64,000 nt of DNA from Nocardiopsis_B sediminis (GTDB lineage: Bacteria > Actinomycetota > Actinomycetes > Streptosporangiales > Streptosporangiaceae), in NCBI RefSeq assembly GCF_042650565.1, contig NZ_JBHSBH010000020.1, forward strand, positions 96,566 to 160,565, read 5' to 3'. Of the stretch, positions 16,418 through 25,394 are shown piece by piece. The position numbers and the translations under genes were made by a program. Under the pieces are notes generated by a model, which was not told where the DNA came from, ran no database searches, and was given only the letters and a program-made list of their open reading frames with translations. Every line of letters starts with the position of its first letter. Position 1 is the stretch's first letter.

Positions 16418-16577
16418 GCTGGCTCGTCGGCTCGCCGTTTGGTGTTGTCCGGTCACGCTCGCCTTCTCGCTCGGCTCCAGCGGCCCCGCGAGGGGGCCTT
16501 CGGCGATCGGCGGCGCCGCCTCCGCTCGCTCGTCGGCTCGCCGTTTGGTGTTGTCCGGTCACGCTCGCCTTCTCGCT
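16418..16577 (+). repeat. Dispersed hairpin repeat, tandem cluster (copy 2)
   Basis: One full element (16451-16544) is flanked by the right end of another (16418-16450) and the left end of a third (16557-16577). A 50-bp segment is repeated perfectly, at 16422-16471 and 16528-16577, 106 bp apart. The full copy has the GGCCCC-GCGA-GGGGCC hairpin and the GGCGGCGCCGCC palindrome. It fills most of the gap between the VOC gene and hen1, so the hen1 promoter must lie in or right beside it. Confidence 0.9.
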
Positions 16578-16642
16578 GTTCTCCATCCACAGGGCTGGAA
16601 AATTCGTTCGAATCCGGCGGGGGTGTCCAGCACACTTGAAAC

Positions 16643-18121
16643 GTGCTCCTCACGATCACCACCACCCACCGGCCCGCCACCGACCTCGGCTTCCTGCTGC
16701 ACAAGCACCCCGATCGCGTGCAGCGGTTCGACCAGTCCTATGGCACCGCGCACGTGTTCTACCCCGAAGCGGGCGAGGACCGGTGCACGGCGGCGCTGCT
16801 GCTGGAGGCCGATCCGCGGGCGCTCCTGCGCGGGCGGGCCGAGCGTTGGGCGCCCGACTTCGCGCTGGCGCAGTACGTCAACGACCGCCCCTATGCGGCG
16901 TCGTCGCTGTTCGCCGTGGCGCTGGGCGATGTCTTCCGCAGCGCGATCCGGGCGCGCTGCGACGCCCGGCCCGGCCTCGCCGACACCGCCATCCCGCTGC
17001 GCCTGCACGTGCCGGCCGTGCCGTGCCGGGGCGGGGCCGACCAGGTGCGGGCGCTCTTCGAGCCGCTGGGCTGGCAGGTCGAGGCCGATCCCGTCCCCCT
17101 CGACCCCGGGCTGCCGGGCTGGGGCGACTCCCGCTACGTGCGGCTCACCCTCACGGGCACCCTCCTACTGGCCGATGCGCTCAGCCACCTCTACGTGCTG
17201 CTGCCCGCCATGGACGGCACCAAGCACTACTGGGTCAGTGAGGACGAGGTCGACAAGCTGCTGCGCGCGGGCGCCGCCTGGCTGCCCGGGCACCCGCAGC
17301 GTGCGTGGATCACCCGCCGCTACCTGGCGCGGCGCGAGCGGTACGTGCGCACGGCGATCGCGCGCCTGCGCGAACTCGACGACCTCGCCGAGCCCGCCGA
17401 CATCGCGGATGCCGACCCCGACTCCGCCGCCGACCTTGCAGCGGCCGGCCCCGTCGCCGAGCCCGCCGGCTCCGTCGCGCCCGATGCATCGGCCGCCCCC
17501 GCCGATCCCGCCGAGCGGGCGCCGTCGCTGGCCGAGCTCCGTGCGGGCGCGGTGGTGTCGGTCCTGGCGGCCGAGAACGCCCGCCGGGTCATCGACCTCG
17601 GGTGCGGCACCGGCAAACTGGTCGCCCGGCTGCTCGACCAGCACGGCATCGACCACGTCACCGGCGTCGACGTCGCGGCCGCCGCCATCGAGCACGCCCA
17701 CCGGCGGCTGCACGTCGACCGCATGCCCGAACGCCGACGCAGCCGCCTGGACCTGTTCACCGGCTCGGTCCTCTACCGCGATCCCCGCTTCGCGGGATAC
17801 GACGCCGCCGTGCTCATGGAGGTCATCGAGCACATCGACCCGTCCCGGCTGCCCGCCCTCGAACAGGTCGTCTTCGGCCACGCCGCCCCGGGCACCGTCG
17901 TCGTCACCACGCCCAACGCCGAGTACAACCGCCTCTACGAGGGCCTGGCCGACGGCGCGTTCCGCCACCCCGACCACCGCTTCGAATGGACCCGCGCGCA
18001 GTTCCGCGCCTGGGCCGAGGCCGTCGCCTCGGCCCACGGCTACCGGCTGCGCATCCTGCCCGTGGGGACCGAGGACCCGTCGGCCGGGGCCCCGACCCAG
18101 ATGGGAGTCTTCACCAAATGA
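16643..18121 (+). CDS. hen1: 3' terminal RNA ribose 2'-O-methyltransferase Hen1
   Basis: Bacterial Hen1 (492 residues) methylates the 2'-OH at the 3' end of a cleaved RNA before Pnkp ligates it, so the repaired site cannot be cut again. The N-terminal half, beginning LLTITTTHRPATDLGFLLHK, is the ligase-activating Hen1_L domain. After a Pro/Ala-rich linker, the C-terminal methyltransferase has VIDLGCGTGKLVARLL for SAM and the metal motif EVIEHIDPSRL. The start is GTG at 16643. The stop overlaps the pnkp start as ATGA, so both proteins are made from one transcript and act as a complex. Confidence 0.96.
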   Translation: MLLTITTTHRPATDLGFLLHKHPDRVQRFDQSYGTAHVFYPEAGEDRCTAALLLEADPRALLRGRAERWAPDFALAQYVNDRPYAASSLFAVALGDVFRSAIRARCDARPGLADTAIPLRLHVPAVPCRGGADQVRALFEPLGWQVEADPVPLDPGLPGWGDSRYVRLTLTGTLLLADALSHLYVLLPAMDGTKHYWVSEDEVDKLLRAGAAWLPGHPQRAWITRRYLARRERYVRTAIARLRELDDLAEPADIADADPDSAADLAAAGPVAEPAGSVAPDASAAPADPAERAPSLAELRAGAVVSVLAAENARRVIDLGCGTGKLVARLLDQHGIDHVTGVDVAAAAIEHAHRRLHVDRMPERRRSRLDLFTGSVLYRDPRFAGYDAAVLMEVIEHIDPSRLPALEQVVFGHAAPGTVVVTTPNAEYNRLYEGLADGAFRHPDHRFEWTRAQFRAWAEAVASAHGYRLRILPVGTEDPSAGAPTQMGVFTK

Positions 18122-20721
18122 GCGGCACCACACCCGTCGCCCGCGTGCTGGGCGTCCCCGAGATGGGCCTCGTCGTCCTCATCGGGGTATCCGGGTCCGG
18201 GAAGTCGACCTTCGCCGCCCGGCACTTCCGGCCCACCCAGGTGGTCTCCTCGGACTTCTGCCGCGGCGCGGTCAGCGACGACGAGAACGACCAGTCCGCC
18301 AGCGCCGACGCCTTCGCCCTGCTGCACCACATCGTCGCCACCCGGCTGCGGCGCGGCCTGCTGACCGTCGTCGACGCCACCAACGTGCAGCCGCAGTCGC
18401 GCGCGCAACTGGTGCGGATCGCCAAGGAGCACGACGTCCTGTGCACCGCCATCGTGCTCGACGTCCCCCAGCGCCTCGCCCGCGAGCGCAACGAGGGCCG
18501 CCCCGACCGCGACTTCGGCCCGCAGGTCATCACCCGCCAGACCCGCGACCTCAAGCGCAACCTCAAGCGGCTGAGCAAGGAGGGCTTCCGCACGGTGCAC
18601 GTGCTCAACGGCCCCGACGAGATCGACTCCGCGGTCGTGCGGACCGAGAAGGGCTGGACCGACAAGCGCGATCTGACCGGCCCGTTCGACATCATCGGCG
18701 ACGTCCACGGCTGCCGCGCCGAGCTCGAGGAGCTGCTCGCCGGGCTGGGCTACGCCGTGCGCCGCGACGACCACGGCCGCGCCGTGGGCGCCCACCACCC
18801 CGATGGCCGCACCGCCGTGTTCGTCGGCGACCTCGTCGACCGCGGCCCCGACACCCCGGGCGTGCTCCGGCTGGCCATGGGCATGGCCGGCGACGGCGAC
18901 GCCCTGTGCGTGTCCGGGAACCACGAGAACAAGCTGGTCCGGGCGCTGAAGGGCCGCAAGGTCCAGACCACCCACGGCCTCGCCGAATCCCTGGAGCAGC
19001 TCGGCCGCGAAACCCCGGAGTTCCGCGACGAGGCGCTGGCCTTCTGCGACTCCCTGCTCAGCCACTACGTCCTCGACTCCGGCCGCCTGGTGGTGGCCCA
19101 CGCCGGGCTGAAGGAGGCCTACCACGGGCGGGCGTCGGGCCGGGTCCGGTCGTTCGCGCTCTACGGCGAGACCACGGGCGAGACCGACGAGTTCGGCCTG
19201 CCCGTGCGCCACCCCTGGGCGCTCGACTACCGCGGCCGGGCGGCCGTGGTCTACGGGCACGTCCCCACGCCCGAGCCCGAGTGGATCAACAGCACCATCT
19301 GCCTCGACACCGGCTGCGTCTTCGGCGGCCGGCTCACCGCGCTGCGCTACCCCGAACGCGACCTCGTGCACGTGCCGGCCCAAGGGGTCTGGTTCGAGCC
19401 CGCCAAGCCGTTCGCGGGGGCGCAGGGCGGGGCGGACCGCGCGGCCGGTCCCGACCCGTCGCGCGCGGCGGGCGTCCTGGACATCGGCGACGTCGTCCCC
19501 GACCCCGGCTACGGCCGCCGCGAGCCCGTGGCCACCGCGCACGGCTCCGTCACCGTCCCGCACGAGAACGCGGCGGCCGCGCTCGAGGTCATGAGCAGGT
19601 TCGCCGTCGATCCCCGCTGGCTGCTGTACCTGCCACCGACCATGGCCCCGGCGCCCACGTCCACCGATCCCGGGCTGCTGGAGCACCCGGGCGAGGCGTT
19701 CGGCCACTACCTCGGCGCGGGCGTGGGGCGGGTCGTGTGCCAGGAGAAGCACATGGGCTCGCGCGCCGTCGTCGTGGTCTGCCGCGACGACATCGCGGCG
19801 GCGCGCCGCTTCGTGCCCGGGGCCACCGGGGCCGTCTACACGCGCACCGGCCGGCCGTTCTTCGCCGACCCGCACACCGAGGCCGCGGTGCTCGACACCC
19901 TGCGCGAGGGCATCGGCGCCGCCGGGCTGTGGGAGCGGTTCGCCACCGACTGGATCGCGTTCGACGGCGAGATGCTTCCGTGGTCGGCCAAGGCCGAAGG
20001 CCTGATCCGCGAGCAGTACGCCTCGGTGGGGGCGGCGGCGCGCGCCGCCCTGCCCGCGGCCGCCGAAGCGCTGGCCGCGGCGGCCGGGCGCGGTCTCGAC
20101 GTCGCCGGCCTCTCCGGGCTGGTCGAGCGCCACAGCGCAGGGATCGAGGCGTTCAGCCAGGTCTACCGGCGCTACACCTGGCCCACCGACGGCGCCGCCG
20201 GCCTGCGCTACGCGCCGTTCGCGGTGCTGGCCGCCGAAGGCGCCGAGTTCGGCGACCGCGACCACGTGTGGCACATGGGGGTGGCCGAGGCCCTGGCCGA
20301 GCACTGCCCGATGGTGCGCACCACCCGCTACCGGGTGGTCGACACCACCGACCCCAAGGCCACCGACGCCGCCGCGGTGTGGTGGGAGGACCTGGTGTCG
20401 GCCGGGGGCGAGGGGATGGTCGTCAAGCCGTTCGACGGCGCGCTGGCCACCGGGCGCAAGGGGCTGGTCCAGCCGGGGCTGAAGGTGCGCGGGCCCGAGT
20501 ACCTGCGCATCATCTACGGCCCCGACTATCTCGAGCCCCAGCGCATGGAGGCGCTCCGCGACCGCAGGCTCGGCCGCAAGAGCGGGCTGGCCCTGCGCGA
20601 GCACAAGCTCGGCCTCGAGGCGCTGGCCCGCCACGCCCGCGATGAACCCCTGTGGCGGGTCCACCAGCCGGTGTTCGCCATCCTGGCCCTGGAATCCGAA
20701 CCCGTCGACCCCCGGTTGTGA
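18118..20721 (+). CDS. pnkp: Polynucleotide kinase-phosphatase-ligase Pnkp (RNA repair)
   Basis: A three-domain RNA end-healing and sealing enzyme of 867 residues, near the length of the Clostridium thermocellum protein. The N-terminal 5'-OH kinase has P-loop GVSGSGKST at residues 23-31. The central metallophosphoesterase, which removes 2',3'-cyclic phosphate, has GDVHG near 194, GDLVDRGPD near 238, GNHENK near 268 and AHAG. The C-terminal adenylyltransferase/ligase has EKHMGSR near 542, with Lys as the AMP-accepting residue, and later GEGMVVKP. The start overlaps hen1. The system repairs tRNAs cut by ribotoxins. No such toxin gene is visible in the neighbourhood. Confidence 0.97.
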   Translation: MSGTTPVARVLGVPEMGLVVLIGVSGSGKSTFAARHFRPTQVVSSDFCRGAVSDDENDQSASADAFALLHHIVATRLRRGLLTVVDATNVQPQSRAQLVRIAKEHDVLCTAIVLDVPQRLARERNEGRPDRDFGPQVITRQTRDLKRNLKRLSKEGFRTVHVLNGPDEIDSAVVRTEKGWTDKRDLTGPFDIIGDVHGCRAELEELLAGLGYAVRRDDHGRAVGAHHPDGRTAVFVGDLVDRGPDTPGVLRLAMGMAGDGDALCVSGNHENKLVRALKGRKVQTTHGLAESLEQLGRETPEFRDEALAFCDSLLSHYVLDSGRLVVAHAGLKEAYHGRASGRVRSFALYGETTGETDEFGLPVRHPWALDYRGRAAVVYGHVPTPEPEWINSTICLDTGCVFGGRLTALRYPERDLVHVPAQGVWFEPAKPFAGAQGGADRAAGPDPSRAAGVLDIGDVVPDPGYGRREPVATAHGSVTVPHENAAAALEVMSRFAVDPRWLLYLPPTMAPAPTSTDPGLLEHPGEAFGHYLGAGVGRVVCQEKHMGSRAVVVVCRDDIAAARRFVPGATGAVYTRTGRPFFADPHTEAAVLDTLREGIGAAGLWERFATDWIAFDGEMLPWSAKAEGLIREQYASVGAAARAALPAAAEALAAAAGRGLDVAGLSGLVERHSAGIEAFSQVYRRYTWPTDGAAGLRYAPFAVLAAEGAEFGDRDHVWHMGVAEALAEHCPMVRTTRYRVVDTTDPKATDAAAVWWEDLVSAGGEGMVVKPFDGALATGRKGLVQPGLKVRGPEYLRIIYGPDYLEPQRMEALRDRRLGRKSGLALREHKLGLEALARHARDEPLWRVHQPVFAILALESEPVDPRL

Positions 20722-20834
20722 CCCCCGACCCCTCTCCTCCCGCCTTGGCCGCCGTCAGACCGCGGACCGGTCGGGGGTCGGGGAGGAGGCCGGGGTCGGT
20801 CCGAGGGCCCGCCGGGCGAACACCGTGCCCGAAC

Positions 20835-20932
20835 GTCACGCTTGGCTCCTCTCTCAGCTCGGGCCGCTCTGCGGGCCTGGGGCCTCCGGGCGGGGCGGCG
20901 CTGCCCCCGGCCGCTCGTCGGCTCGTGGTGAC
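20835..20932 (+). repeat. Dispersed hairpin repeat, copy 3 (diverged)
   Basis: 98 bp running from GTCACGCTTGGC to GGCTCGTGGTGAC, so the ends are imperfect inverted repeats (GTCACG and GGTGAC). The core is G+C-rich and diverged from copies 1 and 2, but the CTCGTCGGCTCG segment near the right end is kept. It lies 114 bases past the pnkp stop. Confidence 0.7.
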
Positions 20933-21222
20933 GGGTCCACAGCGGAGGTGACGGATGAGCGGGGGCGTCGGTGTGCATGCCGACGTCCCCATTGGCGTTC
21001 CGACCTGCGGCGACACCGGTTCGGAGCCGTTGGGGCGGGCCACGGTGGGTCGCCGTACGCCAGGGGCGGCCAGGCTTTTCGGTCGGACATGGGCCAGGAT
21101 CCTCCGCCGGCCCGGACCCATGGGTCCGGCCCGTCGGGGCCCGTCCGTGGCGGGTGATTTCGGAGGTTGGGTCGGACGGAGCGGCATAGTTCGCTACCCA
21201 GGAAACCAACCAAGGAAACAAG
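20933..21222. other. Gene-poor stretch after pnkp
   Basis: About 290 bp with open frames in several directions but no convincing protein. It contains short G+C-rich inverted repeats around 21110-21150 and turns distinctly A+T-richer after 21190. I see no gene here. Confidence 0.4.
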
Positions 21223-21273
21223 ATGCCTAAAAAAAGACCACACAAAACTTTGTTTTCGGCTGACGGTGTGTGA
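21223..21273 (+). CDS. Possible 16-residue micro-ORF
   Basis: ATG preceded by AAGGAAACAAG, encoding MPKKRPHKTLFSADGV. The DNA is A+T-rich compared with its neighbours (a run of seven A). The 20 bases around the start match 17 of 20 bases at 27080-27099, just before another secreted-protein gene. It ends 79 bases before the secreted protein at 21353. It may be a leader, a translated remnant or chance. Confidence 0.3.
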   Translation: MPKKRPHKTLFSADGV

Positions 21274-21352
21274 TTGACTGCTCCGCGCTACGCCCCGACG
21301 CGGCCCGTCACCGTGTGGCCGGCCCGCGCCCCCTACGTTCTTGGAGGCACAC

Positions 21353-21718
21353 ATGTCCGCTCTCCGCCGAGGCATGACCATCGCATCGTCGATGGTCGCC
21401 GGCCTCGCCCTCACCTTCGGCCTTTCGGTCGCCATCGCCTCTCCGGCCTCGGCCGCGGGCACATTCCAGCTCTGCAATGTGGGCTCTGGATACTGGGCCG
21501 TCGCGGACTTCGGATCCGGATTCACGAGCCGCGCCGTCAGCTCCGGCCAGTGCACCAGCTTCAGCACCAACGGCGGCGTGGACTTTAAGGTGACGATCAC
21601 GAACTCCGGCGGGCGGAACAAGACCACCACCAGCTACCACATCCCGAGCGGCCGGAGCATGAACTTCTCCACCGGCGGCACCTTCTCCGCCCCCCAGTTC
21701 ACCCCGCAGGTCCACTAG
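21353..21718 (+). CDS. Small secreted protein of unknown function
   Basis: A 121-residue protein with a clear Sec signal peptide: basic start SALRRG, a hydrophobic core, and a SPASAA cleavage site near residue 34. The mature part is about 87 residues, rich in Ser, Gly, Thr and aromatic residues, with two Cys (LCNVGSGYW and SGQCTSF) that could form a disulfide. The pattern alternating polar and hydrophobic residues suggests a beta-rich extracellular domain. The ATG at 21353 has TTGGAGG nine bases upstream. I do not recognise the family. Upstream DNA is A+T-rich. Confidence 0.8.
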   Translation: MSALRRGMTIASSMVAGLALTFGLSVAIASPASAAGTFQLCNVGSGYWAVADFGSGFTSRAVSSGQCTSFSTNGGVDFKVTITNSGGRNKTTTSYHIPSGRSMNFSTGGTFSAPQFTPQVH

Positions 21719-21894
21719 GACGCCGCCGGTGCCGGACCCGGGCCGTGCGCTGCGGCCCGGGCCGGCCCGCCCTTCCGGGGCCGCAGGTAGGCTCGGCACC
21801 TGTGGGCACCGGCGACCTGGCGCGGCACCGGCGCCTCATCGCCCGGCGGCCCGTCCCGGTCCGCGGCCGGGGGTTCCCAAGCGAGGAGATCCGG

Positions 21895-23283
<1,389 letters not shown>

Positions 23284-23312
23284 CGGCCCGGCCCGGACGG
23301 CCGGCCAGGTAA

Positions 23313-23480
23313 TCGGTTGGGCCCGGGGATCCTTCGCGGGCGCGCGAGCATCTCGCCGGGTCGGGGGTCCGGGTCATGAAGATCTCCGTCATCGCGGGCA
23401 ACGATGGGGCCCTGCGCTTCTACGAGCGGGAAGGTGCCGTCGATTTCGTGAAGACGCTGGTCATGCCGGTCTCAGGGTGA
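23313..23480 (+). pseudogene. Remnant of a GNAT acetyltransferase gene
   Basis: The frame is open from just after a TAA at 23310 to the TGA at 23478. It encodes AREHLAGSGVRV, then KISVIAGNDGALRFYEREG and VDFVKTLVMPV. That is the last third of a GNAT fold: the acetyl-CoA-contacting N-x-x-A-x-x-F-Y segment and the final strand. The N-terminal two thirds are missing. ATG at 23376 is internal to the domain. It is most simply a decayed gene. Confidence 0.7.
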
Positions 23481-23531
23481 TGGCGCACAGGCCGTTGCGG
23501 ACGTGCCCGCAGCTCAAGGAAGGGGTGCTCC

Positions 23532-23771
23532 ATGGCGATCCTCGTGCTCTTCACCAAGACCGGTGAGGGGCCGGACACCGTCTCCTATGCGTGCGGCTTC
23601 GACGGGAATTCGGAGGAGTTCCACTTCACCCTCGGCACCGGTGACCTCGAACTGCGGGACCGGACGGACGGCGAGCCCGTCCCCCACGCCGTGCTGTGCG
23701 CGCGGTCCAAGGCCGTGCGCATGTTCCGCGAGACCGGCACCTGGCCGGCCCGCGGCGCCTACTGCGCCTGA
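23532..23771 (+). CDS. Conserved-looking small protein of unknown function
   Basis: A 79-residue cytoplasmic protein. It begins with a beta-strand-like hydrophobic stretch (AILVLFTKTG), is acidic overall, and contains ELRDRTDGEPVPHAVLCARSKAV. No signal peptide, membrane segment or known motif is visible. A good ribosome binding site (GGAAGGGG) stands seven bases before the ATG. G+C content at third codon positions is high, as expected for a real gene here. It lies directly after the acetyltransferase remnant and is convergent with the monooxygenase. Confidence 0.6.
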   Translation: MAILVLFTKTGEGPDTVSYACGFDGNSEEFHFTLGTGDLELRDRTDGEPVPHAVLCARSKAVRMFRETGTWPARGAYCA

Positions 23772-23796
23772 CCCCGCGCCGGGCCGCGCTTCGAGG

Positions 23797-25149
23797 TCAC
23801 GACGGCCCCTGCGCGGTGGCCCGCGTGACGGTGGGGACCCGCTTCTGGGCGGGGACCAAGGGGGCCGAGCGCTCGGGCGAGTGGATGTGCTCGGGCCGGA
23901 TGCCCTGCATCATGACCCGCGCCACCACCCGCGACCAGCCGCGGATGCCCGGCGCCGTGCGCAGGGGGAACGGGATGTGGGGCTCCTCCGTCGCCGAGAG
24001 CACGCGCCGGATCACCTGGCGCTGGATGACCTGCTGGAACAGCTGGGTGCCCGCGGTGGCGGCCCAGCGCCGCTGCTGCACGCGGGCGAGCAGCGCCGGG
24101 TTGAGCGTCCGCTCGAACCGCCGCGGGTCGGCCTGCGCCCGCAGCAGCGGCTCGGACAGCAGGTTGGCCGATGCCACGGCGTCCTGGATCGCGAGGTTGA
24201 TGCCGACCCCGCCGATCGGCGACATGGTGTGCGCCGCGTCGCCGATGCACAGGTAGCCGGGGCGGAACCAGCGCCGGAGCCGGTCCAGGCCGACCTCGAG
24301 GTAGGCGACCTTGTCCCAGCCGTCGATCTCGCGGACGTTCTTCTCGCCGAGGAAGGGCAGCACCTCGAGCAGCCGCTCCTGGAACTCCTCGATGCTGCGG
24401 GTGCGCACATCGTCGGCGCCGTCGGCGTCCTTGGGGATGAGGTAGGCGACCTGCCAGTAGTCGCCGCGGTCGATCGCGACCGCCATGGCACCGGTGCCCA
24501 GGCGGCCGTTGAGCCCGACCTCGGGGGCGTCGGGGTCGCGGGAGACGCGCAGCCACAGGACGTCCATGGGTGCGCCCAGGTCGACCGGGACCAGCCCCGC
24601 GGCGTCGCGCAGCCGTGATCGGCGCCCGTCGGCGGAGACCGTCAGCACGGCGTGCAGCTCGCGCTCCTCCTCGGAGCCGTCCTCGCCGCGCTGGATGTAG
24701 CGCAGGCCGCGCACGGCCCCGTCCTCCTCGATCGGCGCCGTGGCCTCGGCGCGCATCAGCAGCCGGAACCCCGAGTACCGCCGCGCGTGCTCGACCAGCA
24801 TGTTGAGGAAGTCCCACTGCGGGATCAGCGCGATGTAGGGGTGCGGCCACGGGTACCGCGACAGGTCGGCGGCGACGAACGGCTGCTCCGCCGCGCCGAT
24901 GGTCAGGCGGGTCGCGTTGCGGTGGGGGATGCGCTCCAGCTCCTCGCCGAGGCCGAGCTCGTCGAGGAGTTCCAGGGTGGAGGGGTGCACGGTGTCGCCG
25001 CGGAAGTCGCGGATGAAGTCGCCGTGCTTCTCCAGCACGGTGACCTCGACCCCGGCCCGGGCGAGCAGCAGCCCCAGCATGATCCCGGCGGGCCCGCCCC
25101 CGGAGATGGCGACGGTGGTGGTGTCCGTGTGCGTCTCGGTGTGCGTCAT
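23797..25149 (-). CDS. FAD-dependent monooxygenase, PHBH-like
   Basis: A 450-residue group A flavoprotein monooxygenase. The ADP-binding motif is AISGGGPAGIMLGLLLARAG, the DG motif is VSADGRRSRLRDAAGL, and the flavin-binding GD motif is CIGDAAHTMSPIGGVGINLA. These three define the p-hydroxybenzoate hydroxylase fold. Members hydroxylate aromatic or polyketide substrates using NAD(P)H and O2; the substrate here is unknown. The ATG at 25149 has GGGAGG eight bases upstream. It is divergent from the aldehyde dehydrogenase gene, and no aromatic-degradation genes are adjacent. Confidence 0.9.
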   Translation of the reverse strand: MTHTETHTDTTTVAISGGGPAGIMLGLLLARAGVEVTVLEKHGDFIRDFRGDTVHPSTLELLDELGLGEELERIPHRNATRLTIGAAEQPFVAADLSRYPWPHPYIALIPQWDFLNMLVEHARRYSGFRLLMRAEATAPIEEDGAVRGLRYIQRGEDGSEEERELHAVLTVSADGRRSRLRDAAGLVPVDLGAPMDVLWLRVSRDPDAPEVGLNGRLGTGAMAVAIDRGDYWQVAYLIPKDADGADDVRTRSIEEFQERLLEVLPFLGEKNVREIDGWDKVAYLEVGLDRLRRWFRPGYLCIGDAAHTMSPIGGVGINLAIQDAVASANLLSEPLLRAQADPRRFERTLNPALLARVQQRRWAATAGTQLFQQVIQRQVIRRVLSATEEPHIPFPLRTAPGIRGWSRVVARVMMQGIRPEHIHSPERSAPLVPAQKRVPTVTRATAQGPS

Positions 25150-25346
25150 TGCAGCCTCCCAAAGACCGCGTCTCGTGTTGCGTCGAAATTAATTCAACGC
25201 CTGATGAAATGGAACCCCCGTCACCCGTCCCCTGTCCAGGGGGCGGCGGCTGTGATGTGGGCGACGTTGTCGCACCCAGGTCCTCTGCCCCGACGGAGCC
25301 GCGAAAACGTGGTTACCGGTGGGTAGTCAGGCGTCGGCGGGCGGAC

Positions 25347-25352
25347 TAGGCT
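25347..25352 (+). promoter_or_regulatory. -10 box of the aldehyde dehydrogenase gene
   Basis: TAGGCT fits TANNNT and ends six bases before the ATG at 25359, so transcription would begin at or next to that ATG. The transcript could be read leaderless from 25359 or from the ATG at 25395, which has a strong ribosome binding site. Confidence 0.55.
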
Positions 25353-25394
25353 CCCGGCATGGCACCCGCCGCCCGCCGCCCCACGGAGGCACCG

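Noticed and set aside
16161..16586. Arg-rich ORFs through the repeat cluster, also at 9016 and 55119-55703
   Set aside because: They arise from the hairpin repeat itself and show the same peptide fragments at each copy, without independent support.
16545..20645. 1366-codon frame overlapping hen1 and pnkp
   Set aside because: Arg/Pro-rich translation in a shifted frame; hen1 and pnkp carry all conserved motifs.
20955..21230. 91-codon ORF after pnkp
   Set aside because: No ribosome binding site, no codon-position bias and equally open frames on the other strand.
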